A DNA stretch of 27,507 nucleotides from Blastocladiella britannica (lineage: Eukaryota; Blastocladiomycota; Blastocladiomycetes; Blastocladiales; Blastocladiaceae). This document shows, in pieces, positions 9,672 through 18,675 of the stretch. The stretch spans positions 7,283-34,789 of the forward strand of contig MU624654.1 of assembly GCA_025349905.2 (NCBI GenBank), in the 5' to 3' direction. Position 1 is the stretch's first letter. Each line of letters starts with the position of its first letter. A program made the position numbers and the translations under genes. The notes under the pieces were generated by a model, which was given only the letters and a program-made list of their open reading frames with translations, was not told where the DNA came from and made no database searches.

Positions 9672-11770
9672 ATGGTCCTCTTGCTCACCGACCTCCCCGG
9701 CGACGTGCTCCCGACCCTCGGCCGCGCCCTGGCGTCAGAAAACGCGGTGCAGGCGCTGCGAGCCGCCTGCCGGTCCATGTACACTGCGCCCGGTCTCCTG
9801 GTCCACTACCGAGCGCTAACCGCCACCGTTGCGATCGCCACCTTCCACGACGCGTCCATGGCGACGAATGCCATTTATTCCACCCGCCGCCACCCTCAGG
9901 CTGCCACTGCTACGCAGATATACTTGCGCGTAGTGCAAAACTTGGTCAATACGCCCTTAAATGATCCGCGCCCCTGGGAGGCGTTGGGCACCATCGCGAT
10001 CCCGTGTCCTGACGGCGGAAAGGATGATGGAAATGATGCCGATGCCGTGGCGGCGATGCTGGCGATCCCGGCCGCCGCAGACAGCCCCGACATGGTCCCG
10101 CGGGTGTGCTCCCTATTGTCAAGAAATGGTTCTGCAGTGCCAGAAAACCTGTGGGTCCCGTTTACGATGGCGCTGGTCCTGCGCCAGATGCGCGTCTACG
10201 CGGCGCTTCGTGGGCCTGATGGCGCAGTGTACAAGTGCTTGGGCTCAGTCAAGGGCGATGCCGTCAGGGCGAGGTTCGTGGCCGGGTACTCGCCCGAGTC
10301 GCGCCATCAGTCAATGAACGCGTTTGACTTGGTCCTGGGGCTCGAGGACATGGATAACATTCCCCAGGTCCTTGCCGCCATCAATGCCATCGAGTCGCTG
10401 ATTCTTCGTCCGTTCCCCATTTCTTTTGCATCATCCACACACTGACAGCGCCAAATTTCCAAAAAGGATACGACTGGTACGCGCACGGCCCCATCATCCA
10501 AAGCCAGATCGACCTTCACCTGGTCCGCAACCTGTCGCACCCGGACCCAGCGGTGTCCCTAGCGGCGCTGAAAGCCGTCGCGAGCCTGGCTTCCGTGCAG
10601 CGCACCGGGGCGGCCGGGCTGGTCAAGGCCGGAGCGATACCTGTTTTGATTTCGCGCATCGGTCCCGATTACCCGCTCGAAATCCGGCACCGGGCCATGT
10701 GGGCGCTGCGGGAGTTTGTGATCATGGACGCGCAGTTCCGCCGCCAGGTGCTAGCCGCTGGGCTCTTGGAGCAATTGGTGCCTCTGGTATTCCAAGTCGA
10801 CGGTCTTGCAGCTGCTGAAGAACTAAAGTCAGGCCCCAACGCGACCAAGGGACGAAAACCAAAAAATATGCTCGAACCCACCTCATCGGTTCTCGCCGGC
10901 GTTGCGCACGAGTGGGAGTCCAGTTGCGCCAACGCTGCCGACGACGAGGACCTCGGCCTGCTGGTGCGCATGCTCCTACGCCTGCTCCAGTCACCCAACC
11001 GCGAAATCAATCGAGATGCCGTCACGGGCCTCCAGGCGCTGCTCCGTGGGTCCGTCAAGACGGCAGCCGGGGCCATGCACCGTGGCGCCGCGCTCGGACT
11101 GGTCACGTCGGTGCCCCACCAGATCGAGACAATGGCTGCGGTCGCAGCCCATCACCACCGTCCGATGGCGGCGGCGTCGGCATCGGCGGTGGTGCCTGAC
11201 GTGCAACATCCGTTCCTGGCCGCTAGCGTGTCGTGCTTGATGGTTCCAGCAGGTTCGCCCATTGCGGCCGCCGAGTTTCTGGACCAGCCGTTGTTACAAG
11301 CACTGGTACCCCTCATCGATAGTTGCCCGGTTCCGGCGGTGGTCACCGCCGCCTTGGACCTCGCGAGCACGCTGGCGACGATCTCGGCCGCACACGTCAT
11401 GGCGTTGCTCGAGGCCGGCGTGCTTGCTGCGCACGCTAAGGCCTTTGCCCGGCGGCAACCGGCTAAGGGCACGATGACCGTCCGTGATTCCTTCCCTTAC
11501 ATGTGGGCCGATGCTATCAACACGGCCAGCAGTGCTGGTACCGCCGGAGATGATACAACAGTGGCGCAGTTACTGGTTGCCGCCGGCGCAGTCGAGGTCA
11601 TGGTTGACGCAGTGCTTTTTTCCATTGATGATCACGAATTATCATATCTGGCGGCAAAGCGGCTGCGCCAATTGGCGGAGCGAATCGATATCTTGGAACG
11701 GATCCGAGTTGCGGCGGGGGATCAAGCGGTGCGGGTGGAGGCGATTCTGGCGAGATTAAAATTAAATTAA
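9672..11770 (+). CDS. F-box-like, importin-alpha-like armadillo-repeat protein
   Basis: Exons 9672..10407 and 10467..11770 (59-nt intron, donor GTCCGT, CTGAC branch point, acceptor AAAAAG); 679 aa. The N-terminus resembles an F-box: LLTDLPGDVLPTL followed by LRAACRSMY (residues about 4-40), the usual LPxE/helix/hydrophobic pattern. The second exon is helical-repeat sequence of armadillo type. For example, LVKAGAIPVLISRIG then HRAMWALREFVIMD and LAAGLLEQLVPLVF reproduce the three-helix pattern of importin-alpha. The last block (LVAAGAVEVMVDAV) is again armadillo-like. No importin-beta-binding basic region is seen at the N-terminus, so ordinary importin-alpha function is unlikely. If the F-box call is right, it could be a substrate adaptor of an SCF ubiquitin ligase; that is inference. 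The start chosen is the first ATG after an A-rich leader and directly precedes the F-box-like segment. Confidence 0.6.
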
Positions 11771-11994
11771 GTTTTGGGAAACTTCCTAATCAAATGATTC
11801 CCAAAGATGATAATACTGCCTTGGATCAACATATGATTTTGTGTAATTGTAATTCTCCTTCGCTTCAACAATTATTAATTATTGTCGCCATCCATTAATT
11901 CTAGGCTGTCATTTCCGCCCTCATCACAGCAAGCTTCATCGAAAACACAGCAAAAAAAACATAGACCTAGAAGATCCACCTTGATATAACCACT
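11771..11994. other. AT-rich spacer between tandem genes
   Basis: 224 bp between the armadillo-gene stop and the histidine-kinase-like start. The first half is very AT-rich, with ACAAT...ATTGT arms around 11867..11884 forming a weak inverted repeat; it probably holds the upstream gene's 3' end signals. The second half, an A-rich leader, would be the promoter of the next gene. No coding frame is supported. Confidence 0.4.
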
Positions 11995-14349
11995 ATGGCA
12001 CCGACTGCATTTCCAGTAACGTCCACTCCGAATGTGGAACGAGTCGACAAGATCGGTACTTCTTCCTCCGCGACCGCTGCTGCCAACAGCACTGTCGTAG
12101 GCTGCGCGATCGGTACAAAACACAGTTCCCACGTGTGCACCGGCGATACCTGTGGTGGGGCCGGCGGATGCAGTGTGGACGCGATGGCGCTGGCCGAGTT
12201 GCCGGGCGAATCGCACGATATTTCGGCCGAGTTGCAGGCGGCGCTGCTGGCCACATTCTCGTTTGAGGTATATACACTTTACACCCATAGATTGGATCTA
12301 GGAACGGTGGATGTGTGGTCCGTCAAAATGGAGCCTCACTTAATTATATGTAGGCTCGTACCGCGCTGACCAACATTCTGGGTATGGCCGATATGTTGCT
12401 GGGCGACGCGAGTCACCCGCCGTCGCGCCAGGGATCATGGCCGACCGAGGTGGCGGCAACAACCCCAGCTGCAGCTACTACGCAGCAGATCGCCGACGAT
12501 CTTGCCACGGCCGCGCGCGACGGACCCGCGGCCAGCACTGCATTTGCGCTGGCTTGCATGTCTGCGTCCGGGGTCCATGCCCCAGCCACCGCTGCTACAG
12601 TTACCACCTTAGCTTCAGCCACTCCAGCGATGCTGCGTCTCCCAGGAACGCCGTTCAATGGTGGAGGTGGCGGCGATATGACGCTGAGCGCGCTGCAGAC
12701 CATCAAGCTGTCGTCAGGCCAGATGCTGCGGTCGCTCGAGACCATGAAGCTGCTGAGCGGGCTGATGGCCAACCAAGTGCACGCGCACTGGGAGCCCGTG
12801 GCGATTTCGGACGTCATGGAGCGCACGCAGTCCGGGATTGTTTCGGTTGCGCGGTACGTTTTCTTCTTAAAGATGGGCACGGAGACACCGACACTCATTA
12901 AAAACAATGCATTGATAGACCCCTGGGCGTGTCGTTCGTGGCCTCGGCATCGTCCCCGCTGCTCAGCAACCCGCACCAGCGGTACCGGTCCGACGCGTTC
13001 CACATCCAGCACCTGCTCGACCACCTGGCCGAATCGTTCGTGCACTTGACCCCACGGGGCGGGAAAGTCACCGTCGACATGACCATTGCCGAGTGCCCTT
13101 TGGCCCTGGGTCGCGTTTACCTACGCACATTCATCACCACCACCGCGCCCGAATCCCAGGCCACGCTGACCAACTTGCTCGAGTGCGAGACGGTGCAGGC
13201 GTCGGCGGCCGCGGTGCCCGGGTTCTTCAAAATGGCACAGACTGGCTCCGACCACGACCGGCGCGGCGTGTCCGCGATCAAGGTCCCGCGGGCGGCCGCG
13301 TGCATGATGGTGGCCAAGAAGATCGCGCAGGTGCTGCTGGGTAAAGTTCGGGTGGGCACGCCCGAAGAGGTGGCCGCACGCGTTCCCCGTGGCCCGAACG
13401 GCGAGCCCTCGGGCGCGGTACTGGTGATTGATCTATCGCGGGTGCTTCCCCTGACCCGTATCCTCGCCGGTGACCGTGCGATTAGCAGCGTTGGCGGCGG
13501 CGACTCGGACGCCGACGTGGACGACGCGTTCTTGGATGCATCGGCGTCGTCGCAAGCGGCAGTGACCATTGGCGCGGCCACCGAGAAACTGATTCAGGAG
13601 CAGTGGACCAAGGACGTAGCCGCGGCAAAAGTGGCGGCTGAGCAGATGGAGGTCGAGCGCGTCGCTCAGGCGGAGGCGGCGGCCATCGCAGCGGCAGCGG
13701 TCCCTCTGGCCGCTCCCGTCAGCCGCGTGTGGGTCTGTCCACCCGACCACGAGATCGTATCGTCCAAGACGCGCGCCGAGCGTGCGCTGCTGGTGGTGGT
13801 TCGTTACTTTTTACTTTGAACGACCAGAGCAGCAGAAATTGAACTTGTCCAAAAAAAAAAAAACAGGAGGACAACATCATCAACCAAAAGATCCTGTCGC
13901 AACTGCTCTCCAAGCTCGGGTACAGCAACGTGACGTTTGCGGCCGACGGCGCCGATGCGTTGTTCCGGTACCGCGACCGGCGCACCGACGGGCCTGACCG
14001 CCACTGTTACTTTGACCTGATCTTGTTGGACGACGGCTTGCCCACGCTGTCCGGATCCGACATGTCTGTTGCGGTCCGGCGCGGTGGCGACCGGACCCAA
14101 GTGATTGTTAGTTGCTCGGCATCTACCAAGTTTGTGGCCAATGCCGAGGTGCGCCGCGCGTACGGGTACGACGACGCGATCGTGAAGCCCGTGGCGCTGG
14201 ACGCGCTCAAACGGTTGATCGAAAAGTGGTCGGCGCGGGGCGACGCGCGCCGCATCCGGCATGAGCGGCGCCGGTTGATGGAGGAGGCGCGAGCGAAAGG
14301 GTTGGAGGTCGTGGAGCAGCCCGAGGAGGGTGGTGTGGCCATGGATTGA
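11995..14349 (+). CDS. Hybrid histidine-kinase-like protein without phospho-accepting His, with intact receiver domain
   Basis: Exons 11995..12267, 12354..12853, 12919..13798 and 13867..14349 (introns 86, 65 and 68 nt); 711 aa, soluble, no membrane segment. The dimerisation/H-box region spans the first splice junction and reads LLATFSFEARTALTNILGMA. This aligns with the usual SHEIRTPLN pattern, so Phe90 replaces the phosphorylated His and Ala replaces the Pro. The ATPase-like part keeps the layout (HIQHLLDHLAESFVHLTPRG at the N-box position, VAKKIAQVLLGKVRVGT at the end) but lacks the N-box Asn and the GTGLGL box. The C-terminal receiver is complete: VVEDN acidic pair (552-553), DLILLD with phospho-acceptor Asp606, Ser635 in SCSA, and Lys658 in VKPV. 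The N-terminus has a Cys cluster (CTGDTCGGAGGC). Likely a catalytically dead sensor or scaffold whose receiver may be phosphorylated by other kinases through a phosphotransfer protein. The family is certain; inactivity is inferred from missing residues. Confidence 0.85.
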
Positions 14350-14442
14350 TTTTGTTCTTTTAGTTGAAGTGGACAGATTATAGACAAAACTCATTGGGGT
14401 ATTTTATGAACAAAGTGCGCCATGACGGACGCACGCACGCAC

Positions 14443-14444
<2 letters not shown>

Positions 14445-14480
<36 letters not shown>
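14445..14480. repeat. (AAC)12 microsatellite
   Basis: Twelve uninterrupted AAC units, preceded by a short CGCA-type repeat (about 14430..14443). It lies in the 137-bp convergent gap between the histidine-kinase-like stop (14349) and the stop of the next minus-strand gene (14487), and so is probably in a 3' UTR. Confidence 0.95.
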
Positions 14481-14482
<2 letters not shown>

Positions 14483-14486
14483 GAAC

Positions 14487-14936
14487 TTAGGCAACGACGA
14501 TCTCAGCGGGCGGCCACGCTACACGCACGGGGCGCTTACCATGCCACCGTCGCTGCACGGCCGCCGCGGCCTCCGCCTCGGCATTCGCCGCGTCCACGAT
14601 CGCGCGGATCTCGGCCCTTGCACTCTCGGCCGCCATGCGATCGGCCGCCACTGCACGCGCGTACCGGTCCGGGTCCACACCTTGTAGGACTTGGTGACGG
14701 CGAGCCAGCGATGCTTGCTCGGCTGCGTCTACGGCTGCCAGTGCTTCAGCTGCCTCGGCTTGGGCACGCGCGCGGTGGTCGGCGGCGGCAGCGTCCAAGT
14801 CGCGAGCGAAGTGGGTGCGGGCAACGGCGGGGGTGGAGGTGGCGGACACTAAGGTGCTGCCGGCCAGGGCTGCTGCCACCAGGAGAGGGTGCCGGGGGAG
14901 CGCCAGGGCACGGGCGAGAGCAAAGGCTTGGGACAT
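14487..14936 (-). CDS. Small Ala-rich protein with hydrophobic N-terminus, unknown function
   Basis: A single exon, 149 aa. The first 40 residues have Arg but no acidic residue and contain a hydrophobic run (HPLLVAAALAGSTLV), which fits a mitochondrial presequence or a signal/anchor. Residues about 45-130 are Ala/Glu/Arg/Asp-rich and likely helical or coiled coil (ADHRARAQAEAAEALAAVDA). The end is Trp/Pro-containing (KRPVRVAWPPAEIVVA). Start chosen at 14936 for its CAAAATG context; the frame is open upstream to 15179, but that part has different composition and a leader-like look. I recognise no family. GC-rich codon use matches real genes nearby, and the opposite-strand frames look like shadows. 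Confidence 0.55.
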   Translation of the reverse strand: MSQAFALARALALPRHPLLVAAALAGSTLVSATSTPAVARTHFARDLDAAAADHRARAQAEAAEALAAVDAAEQASLARRHQVLQGVDPDRYARAVAADRMAAESARAEIRAIVDAANAEAEAAAAVQRRWHGKRPVRVAWPPAEIVVA

Positions 14937-15289
14937 TTTGTTTGCTTGGTTGTATTTTTTGGTACGAAGGGTAGAGGGGAGAGCTGAGCAGAAGCGAGCT
15001 TTCTTCAAACTGTGGCGCTGGGGCTGTTGGCACTTGGGCGATGGGAAATGGAGGACGACAGCGAGAACGCGCTGATTTTGATTTTGTAGGTATGGATTTC
15101 CCTTTCCTTTCTGATTCACTTGAGGTGCGGCATAAGAGGAGGGGCAAGGGTTCCCTATTTCAATCTTTCCAAGTACCAAAAAGTTTCAATTTGACAGGGA
15201 TCCTTGTGTTCGAATAATCCTGACGAACGACCACGGTACAATGCGTCATAAGTTCATTGGGGGCAGAAACGAGAAAAACTCAACACTTT
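14937..15289. other. Intergenic region between two minus-strand genes
   Basis: 353 bp. The right part (about 15180..15289) follows the stop of the CE4-like gene and would be its 3' UTR. The left part is the promoter and leader of the small Ala-rich gene, with C/T-rich and A-rich leader patches on the minus strand near the start codon. Nothing else is recognised. Confidence 0.4.
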
Positions 15290-17457
15290 TCACATGGTCA
15301 TCCCGCCCACGGCCCCAACCGCCATCAGCACCGCAGCCAGCAGCACCACCAGGTTCGGCACCGTCGCCGACACCAAAGCCCCACTCGCTTTACCCCCCGT
15401 ACTGCCCTTGATGGCGTTGAACTGCGATCCGGACGGCGTGGTAGCGGTCGGCGACCCACCACCGGTACTGGTGCTGGACGCTTTCACCTTTTCCGCGACC
15501 ACGTCACGGTCGGCCTTGATTGCCGCCACCGAGTCGGCGCAGCTCAGGTACGCGCCGGGGGTCTTGGGGTCCGGGTACGGGAACGCGTCGCACTGGCCCA
15601 ACCCCGAGTTAACGGGGCACGCTTCGGTTCCCGTGGGGGCCACACACACGCACGCGCATTTGGACGCGTCAAAGCTGCCGAACCCGCACCCGCCCGTCGG
15701 GGGCTCGCACGGCGACCCGGCCGGCGCCGCACCTGACAGCGGCGGAACGGGCGTGGACGATGTCGGGTTGGAGACGGGGCACCGCGCACACGTCTTGAAT
15801 GTCGCCGACCCGTACGAGCACGACGCTGGCGGGGCTCCCGTGCCCGGGCACGAAGACACGTCCACCGAGACGGCTGCGGGAGGGCACACCGTGACGTACG
15901 AGGACAGGGGCGTCGGGGAACGCAGCCAGGTCAACAGCTGCTTGTTGGTCACGATCCGAGTCGCGGGGTACGTCTGCGCTTGTGCGGCTGAGGTCTCGGT
16001 GGTGGTGATGTCCTTGAGGAACTTGTGGATGGCCACGGCGCGCGACGGGTCGTCCAGCAGCCTTATATCGTTTGCATCAGTCTCATTCATTTAAAATATA
16101 AAGGTGAACGTACCAGGCAGCGTGGACGTGAACGCCAAACGGAGCGCGGTTGCCATTGTAGTGGTCCTGGTACGCGTTCATCAGCATCGCATAGTACGTA
16201 TTGCCATCCACCGGCGGGTCAACGGCCCATCCCACGCCGGCCGTCTCGGGATCCTGTAATTTTGGCGGTTAGCCTCAACCACCTTCCAAAAGATCAGGGC
16301 ATGCGAACCGGAATCGTGTAGATCGGCAACTCCCAAAGACCCTTGACCTTCCACGCAGGCTTTTTGCCCGCCACCACCTCGTCCGACGGCGGCGCAGCAC
16401 CCGTGCAGTTCCCCGAAGCGCACGACACGGGCAGCCCGGCATCGAACGTGAACGGCCAGACGGTATTGGTTCCATTGGGCATGACGGTCATGGACGCATC
16501 GTAGCTGAGCCCGAGCGCACGCAGTGTCGCCAGCTCGGCCAGATCAAACTTGAGGTTGGGAGCACGGAACCCGACAAACGTGACCGCGGGGACCTGCGCA
16601 AACACGTCAAACGCTTGCAGGGCCGAGAACACATCGTCGGCTGTGGCCGGGGAGGCTTGGTCCCTATGTTATTATTATTTTTTTAATATTGAAGATCCCC
16701 CTTTCAGACACTTGAGAAAAAAAGGATCATACCAAGTGTGAGCGGCAATCTCGTTCCCGAGCGCGTCCAGGATCTGGAGAGCCCGGAAATCGGTCCACTG
16801 CGCCGACGCAAAGTACGTCAGACGTGCCGGGCACGACGTCTTGTCCCCCGGATTGGCCACCACGCTGTCGACCGCCGACAACGGCGGATCCTGCACCTGC
16901 GCATTCACCGCGTCGTCCACGGTGATGGTGACAAACTGCGGAACCGACGCCGGGTCCAGGCCCGCAGGCGGCCGAGTCGCCGCGCACTGGCAGTCGGGCA
17001 GCACGCACGCCGCCGGATCGCACTTGTACCACGGCGCAATCACCGACGTCGAGTACACTTGTGACGATGAGAACGTCGACGGATCAATGGGCGCACGGCG
17101 ATCACGGCGCCCGTTACCATTGCCCAAGTTGGATGCACCCGAGTACAGGTTACTGGCCGCGTTCGAGTCCGATTGCTGCTGCTCAAGGGCGCGGCGCTGC
17201 ATTCCGGCCAGATCATCGGCCATCGGCGTGTCCAGGTACGACACTACCATGTACCCGAGCACCGCGATCGTGGCAATCACCGACAGCCGCACCGCGTGGT
17301 CCAATGAAAACAGCGGCGTCGACGCCTCGCTGTACGACGAGGTGCGGCGGCGGCGGGTAGCCGAAGAAGCCGACGACATCTTGGCGATCTTGGTCGGCGA
17401 TCCGTTGCTGTCTCGGGCCGGCGATCCGCTGGGGCGGGGACGGACACGGGAGGACAT
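15290..17457 (-). CDS. Membrane-anchored polysaccharide (chitin) deacetylase-like CE4 protein
   Basis: Exons in coding order are 16733..17457, 16309..16663, 16114..16253 and 15290..16061 (introns 69, 55 and 52 nt); 663 aa. A basic Ser-rich cytosolic N-terminus is followed by one membrane segment (about 54-75), then an extracellular stem. A short Cys motif (CVLPDCQCA) precedes the deacetylase domain: FVTITVDDAVN with the Asp pair 181-182, AHTW (His240), GFRAPNLKFDLAELATLRAL (RAP at 275-277), GLWELPIYTIP and PFGVHVHAAW (His404). This set matches the arthropod/fungal chitin-deacetylase-like branch of CE4. The usual second metal-binding His of HTWSH is Gln244 here (HTWDQ), so activity is doubtful. 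After the domain comes a Cys-rich region (for example GGCGFGSFDASKCACVC) and a hydrophobic C-terminal tail (last ~25 residues) that could be a GPI signal or second membrane anchor. Likely acts at or binds the chitinous wall. Confidence 0.85.
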
Positions 17458-17662
17458 GTTGTTACCTTGCTTTTTGGGTGACAGATCAGGCCGGTAGTGA
17501 AGGGTGAGGGGGGAGAAAAGAAGCACTGCCGCTGGGTCAAGAAAATTTTGAACGGAGACACAAGTTTTGAAGAGCTTGGTCGTTCTACAGCAGCACCTTT
17601 TTTTTTTTGCTCTTCGTTTTTGCGGTTGGGTGCGCGCGCATGGGATGTGAAGAAACGAAATG

Positions 17663-18524
17663 TCACGTGCTTGATGGGAATCCAGTTGCTCCCATCCGCT
17701 GCTCGAGCACGCCAAGCCGCCGGTCCACTGCCACCACTCGCTCCAGCACCGCATCCAGCTTGTTATTGATCCGCGCTTCCATGGCCGCGATCGCACTCAG
17801 AATCCCTGCTTGGCCGTCTTCTGCACTTATTGCTGGTGGCTCAGTTTCGGCGGGCTTTGGTGGTTGTCGGCCGGCGTTCATTGTGGACGACAAGAGCAGG
17901 GCTGCCAGCGCGTCCATAGGGTCGGCCGTTGTCATCGTGGTGTCAATAGCAGCAGGAATATCAGGACACTGACGACCCGTCGCGTGCAACAAATGCAAGC
18001 GCAGTACCGGCGGCTCGAGTAACCCGACAAACGTGAGCCGCACGCGCGCGTGTCCGTCAGCGGCGGCCACAAAGAACGTCAGGGCTCCACTGCTGCCACC
18101 GGGGAGCTCGTCCACCGCCTGGCCTGACACTGTGCCAGCATACTCCCAGTCAGTGACATCGTTGTCGTCGATGTGTCTGCCGTTGTTAGTGGCAGCCGTT
18201 GCGCTGACGTGCACTTCGATGTGACGAGCGGTCGCGCAGGCAACCAGGTCGCCGTCAAGTACGGCGCCATGCGGACAGACCAAAGTCACGGCTAGTGGGG
18301 CTGCTTCGGGGCCTTGGCGAGTAAGGGCCACGATCTCGGGGCCTCCATCACCATGAGTGTCCTCGTTCTCGTCGTCGCTACCATTAAAAAGTCAGCTCGT
18401 ATCTGCATTCTATATAAAATGGAAATACAAACCTAGCCGTCGGGTCCTCTGACGCGACCACGAGAGCCGTGAGCACTGCGTCCAGAGTACGGTCGCTGGC
18501 GCAGGTGGCCGAGATTGCGATCAT
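17663..18524 (-). CDS. PAAT-like protein (C10orf88 type)
   Basis: Exons 18433..18524 and 17663..18377 (55-nt intron, donor GTTTGT, CTGAC branch point, acceptor GTAG); 268 aa, ending TGA. An acidic linker (SDDENEDTHGDGG) leads to a beta-rich domain. There PLAVTLVCPHGAVLDG, then ATARHIEVHVS and WEYAGTVSG, parallel the order seen in human ATPase PAAT (C10orf88): a CxxG-type strand, an ARxxEVY strand and a YCGTxxG strand. The C-terminal helix (AMEARINNKLDAVLERV) also mirrors the closing Mxx(K/R)(L/I)xxxID helix of that family. PAAT has been described as an ATPase that binds mitochondrial ABC transporters. The assignment rests on pattern memory only and similarity is low, so a generic galactose-binding-like fold is the alternative. 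Same strand as the CE4-like gene, 205 bp upstream of it. Confidence 0.5.
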
Positions 18525-18675
18525 TCCTTTTGTTTTTCCCTTTCTTAACGTTACAAACGCTTTCTCCACTTCTTAGTTTTTCTCGCCGTGCTCGGTGTGT
18601 CTGTGTGCCTGTGCGCGTGTGCTCCAGGCAAAAACAAACAAATATACTGGACTGGATACTGGAAATACAATTATC
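18525..18675. promoter_or_regulatory. 151-bp divergent promoter
   Basis: Separates the PAAT-like start (18524, -) from the TFIIE-alpha start (18676, +). It contains a pyrimidine-rich patch next to the minus-strand start, an alternating purine/pyrimidine GT/GC run (about 18594..18623), and an A-rich leader with AAATATACTGG before the plus-strand ATG. Confidence 0.45.

Noticed and set aside
14937..15179. N-terminal extension of the small Ala-rich protein up to 15179
   Set aside because: The extension has leader-like composition (Lys/Gln/Asn/Pro), and the ATG at 14936 has a good A-rich context followed directly by a presequence-like stretch.
15294..16094. 266-codon plus-strand frame opposite the CE4-like gene
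   Set aside because: Mirror of the minus-strand exon, which carries the Cys-rich region and joins in phase to the deacetylase domain.
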